This document shows positions 61,601 through 64,000 of a stretch of 64,000 nucleotides of DNA, piece after piece. Numbering within the stretch: the stretch's first letter is position 1; the number at the start of each line of letters is the position of its first letter. Origin of the DNA: Buxus sempervirens (Eukaryota > Streptophyta > Magnoliopsida > Buxales > Buxaceae); contig OX387186.1 of the NCBI GenBank assembly GCA_947561395.2, positions 48,875,220-48,939,219 on the forward strand. Direction: 5' to 3'. Position numbers and translations under genes: made by a program. The notes below the pieces were generated by a model. The model worked only from the letters and a program-made list of their open reading frames with translations, did no database searches and had not been told where the DNA came from.

Positions 61601-61680
<80 letters not shown>
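61601..61680. repeat. (AG)40 microsatellite
   Basis: Uninterrupted, preceded by a short (CA)n. It makes artefactual long arginine-glutamate or serine-leucine frames on both strands. Confidence 0.97.
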
Positions 61681-61682
<2 letters not shown>

Positions 61683-61879
61683 TCTTGGCTACTAAGGATC
61701 GGTTCATGGTTGTGTGGGGTTTGTTTTCTGTGATTTCTGTTGAGCTTACTGTATGTATAGTTTATATATTTAGTTATATTCAGTTGAGTATTCCAAGAAC
61801 GGAAGCATGGGTTCTTATAGGAGTTGCAGAGAAATTTTTTTGCAATGACCATTTCCGTTGTTAAGTTTGATTTCAAGGG

Positions 61880-62085
61880 AGAATTCTATCGCCTATCATT
61901 ATCTCTAGACGAAGAAACAGAAGAGATTATTTATCGCCTGCCATTATCTCTAGACGAAGGGGAGAGAGGAAACAGAAGAGAGAGATTAGAGGAGAGAGGA
62001 AACAAAAGAGAGAGAAATATAGGAGAAGGAGAGAGAGGAAACAAAAGAGATAGAGAGATGTGTGAGAGTGAGAGAGAGAGAGGAG
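61880..62085. repeat. Purine-rich minisatellite and ATTATCTCTAGACGAAG duplication
   Basis: TATCGCCT(A/G)(T/C)CATTATCTCTAGACGAAG occurs twice (about 61887 and 61930). It is followed by three GGAGAGAGGAAAC(A)(A/G)AAGAGA(G)AGA units to about 62060. An open frame of 118 codons here is low complexity and not taken as a gene. Confidence 0.8.
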
Positions 62086-62391
62086 AAGGGAGGAGATACA
62101 TACTAGTCCCTGCAACACCAACGAGGAAGAGGAGAATGAGATTTAGTAGCTTCTTTATCAGGCATATATCGTGCTTCTAATTCTCTATCTCGTATCCCCA
62201 ATTCTTCTCGATTTAGTAGGGAATTAGGTAACTTCAAAAATAGCCTATAAGCTAATTCTATGGAATTAAGCCTTAATTCCAATTCCAAATTCCAAATATT
62301 TAACCAATCAAAAGAATTGGAATTGGGAACCCACTTCCAATTCTTACCCCAATTCTAACCCCTGATTCTGCGAACCAATCGGGCCGTTAGG

Positions 62392-62917
62392 GCTTTTTGC
62401 ATCTATGCTTCTACATTATAATAAATTTGCAACTATTCTCCTTTTTTTTGTAATTGTATTTATACCCCTCAATTTAAGATAATTATTGCAATTATACCCC
62501 TAACATTAAATACCATTAACATTTGTCATTTATTTGTATTAAATGACTAATATAACCTTCTATAAGAAAAAACAATTTAGATAGCAAAATGACTATATGC
62601 TGGGCTGAATTTAAATGAATTATTATCAATTAATCAAATTAGTATTAATGACATAATGTATGGATGGGATAAATATAATAATACAAGAACATAAATAAAA
62701 TATAAGATAATATAATAGGATAAATACAAAATATTTTTTATTTTATGGAAGGTTATTTTAGTCATTTAGTAAAAGTAAATAATAAAAGTTGATAGATTTT
62801 ACGTTAGGGGTATAATTGTAACAATTATGTTAAATAGAGGGACATAAATATAAATAGTAAACACAAGAAGATACAGATAAAAATTTCTTATAATATAAGG
62901 ATATGACTGCAAAAAGC
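62392..62917. mobile_element. Element with long (about 125-bp) terminal inverted repeats
   Basis: The left end GCTTTTTGCATCTATGCTTC and the complement of the right end GCTTTTTGCAGTCATATCC start an inverted similarity. It continues through TTGTAATTGTATTTATAC / TTTACTATTTATATTTATG to AATTATACCCCTAAC on both sides. The 526 bp between have no coding sequence. Long terminal repeats suggest a Mutator-like or foldback MITE, but no 9-bp target duplication is visible. It starts only three bases after the previous element's TTA. Confidence 0.65.
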
Positions 62918-62939
62918 GCTTTTCTTTAATACGCTAAAA

Positions 62940-63244
62940 CCGCAGGTTTGAGAGAATCGAAGATGAGAAAAGAAACCGCTTGGTCGATTCAAAAAACCAG
63001 AGACCATAGGGATACCGTTGGCAAGCACCATGGTATTCGTGACTTTCAAGTTTCCATTTGTACATGTTTTTTTATCGAAGACGTATGGTGTTGGATGATT
63101 GTAGCGTTAGCCTCCGACGAAACGTGTCTCAGCTCCAAGTCATTCCTTCCGCCCTTGAAAAGATTTGCCCAAACTGATTTCAAGAAACCGAACCTTTCGT
63201 TAAAGGCTTGAAGCATTCAGATTTCCATTGGTTTGAGCTTCTGG
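62940..63244 (+). other. Possible first exon of a gene leaving the window
   Basis: Composition changes here from AT-rich repeat to balanced DNA. An open frame 62948-63211 (87 codons) has no domain I recognise. A good donor, GTATGT, occurs at 63245, followed by more than 700 bp of T-rich, intron-like sequence to the window end. The exon may be wholly untranslated. This is inference from composition and one splice site. Confidence 0.25.
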
Positions 63245-64000
63245 GTATGTTTGAAATCCCCTTTTTGTACTTGGGTTTGTCTATATTCTCCATTGTTGAG
63301 CTAAATCGAATGAGAATGCAAATTCACGGGAATCCACATTTCTTTGGGTTTCTTTAATTTTCTTGAATAGTTGTTTTTTTTTCTTTTAATTGTTTTCTCT
63401 TATTTGTTTGAGAGTGTTATTTCCCGTTGATGATTCTCTATTATTTGCTATTTTCTTTTTGTAGTTTTTCTTTGACTTTTAAATGCTGTGTCAACCCAAG
63501 ACTAAATCAGAGTTTCTAAATTTTCATGAGTTGTACCTATCTTGGTCATTGGGATAATTAACATGAACAGTCTTCTATTTTCATGATAGCTGTAACTATA
63601 TATCAACCCAGATCAAAGTTCCAAGAATTTTCTTGAGCTGTCTTTTTTATCTATCATGCGGGTAATTAAATTTATCAGTCTTTGTTGTAGATATATGACA
63701 TGGGCTTTTGACCTTTGTCGATCTCTGGAATTTGGTTCTTTTCTGTTTTGCTCGGTTTAAATTCATATTATCCAAGCATTTACCTTTCCGGGGTTTTCCA
63801 TTTCAGCACTCTTTTCATTTTATGCAATTCTGAAAATTTTATTAGAAGTTTTTCTCTGAATAAATAGTGCGTTTACTGATTATTTTATGGGGTGCCTTCC
63901 ATTGTGTGGTTTTATTGTTCATTTAATTTGGTGAAAGGTTTGCTGGATGAAAATTGAAATCAGTTGGAATTTTCATTAGCAGTTTGATTATATTGCATTG
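63245..64000 (+). other. Intron-like T-rich sequence to the right edge
   Basis: T-rich on the plus strand with many TTTGTTT and TTTTCTT runs, no long frame and no repeat recognised. This is consistent with the first intron of the putative gene above, but could be intergenic. Confidence 0.25.

Larger units (their letters stand above)
60878..62386. mobile_element. Non-autonomous PIF/Harbinger-like element, 1.5 kb
   Basis: Ends GGCCCCGATTGGTTC (left) and, on the complement, CGGCCCGATTGGTTC (right) are flanked by TTA on both sides (60875-60877 and 62387-62389). Both subterminal regions are crowded with GGAATTGGAATT and AATTCCAATTCC words. The interior has (AG)40 and a purine-rich minisatellite but no transposase. 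Superfamily is inferred from the TTA duplication. Confidence 0.6.

Noticed and set aside
61485..62180. Long frames rich in Arg-Glu or Ser-Leu on both strands.
   Set aside because: They are translations of the (AG)40 tract and a purine-rich minisatellite, with no domain or codon signature.

Overview
The window is nuclear DNA from a flowering plant, most likely a eudicot. The evidence is three conserved single-copy-type plant genes with GT-AG introns and plant codon usage, AT-rich intergenic DNA, long transposon-filled introns, plant L1-type LINEs and large LTR-retrotransposon LTRs. I cannot name the species. There are no prokaryotic genes, CRISPR arrays, rRNA genes or convincing tRNA genes.

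Genic part, about 1.7-33 kb. A plus-strand gene for the 20S proteasome subunit alpha-3 (PAC1/PSMA4 type, 2275-3027) has an uninterrupted coding sequence and one intron in its 5' leader. Two minus-strand genes follow. The first is IMP dehydrogenase (four exons, 11084-16858, 501 aa). The second is the 20S proteasome subunit beta-7 (PBG1/PSMB4 type, seven coding exons, 20327-32910, 245 aa). I rebuilt both by splice-site phase and family alignment; exon coordinates are in the entries. The two proteasome proteins belong to the same 20S core particle. IMP dehydrogenase makes XMP for GTP synthesis and has no direct link to it. Two beta-7 introns are very large (7.0 and 4.0 kb) and carry LINE remnants in opposite orientations.

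Remnants between and inside genes. LINE reverse-transcriptase or endonuclease relics lie at 1-1215, 3856-5735, about 8030-8225, 20770-22350 and 25490-30930. Degraded RTE-like sequence lies around 5.9-7.5 kb. Short inverted-repeat elements, SINE-like sequences, microsatellites and local duplications are scattered throughout.

Repeat block, 33.2-56 kb. A full-length L1-type LINE (33215-44838, minus strand, 15-bp target duplication) lies about 300 bp upstream of the beta-7 start codon. It is split by two solo LTRs. Next to it, at 45850-55982, one solo LTR contains two more, and one of these contains a fourth. All six LTRs have TG...CA ends; five have perfect 5-bp target duplications and one has a 4-of-5 match. 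They form two main groups (TGTAAGCACC...GCGCACA, and TGTAAAACCC...GTTACA read in its transcribed direction). Most carry internal minisatellites, including an exact 147-bp array. No gag or pol was seen in the block.

Right end, 56-64 kb. This holds a SINE, a large (TA)n palindrome, two adjoining inverted-repeat DNA elements (60878-62386 and 62392-62917), a long (AG)40 tract, and possibly the first exon of a gene that runs off the right edge. I found no convincing new biological system. The most unusual structure is the dated nest of long, minisatellite-bearing solo LTRs.
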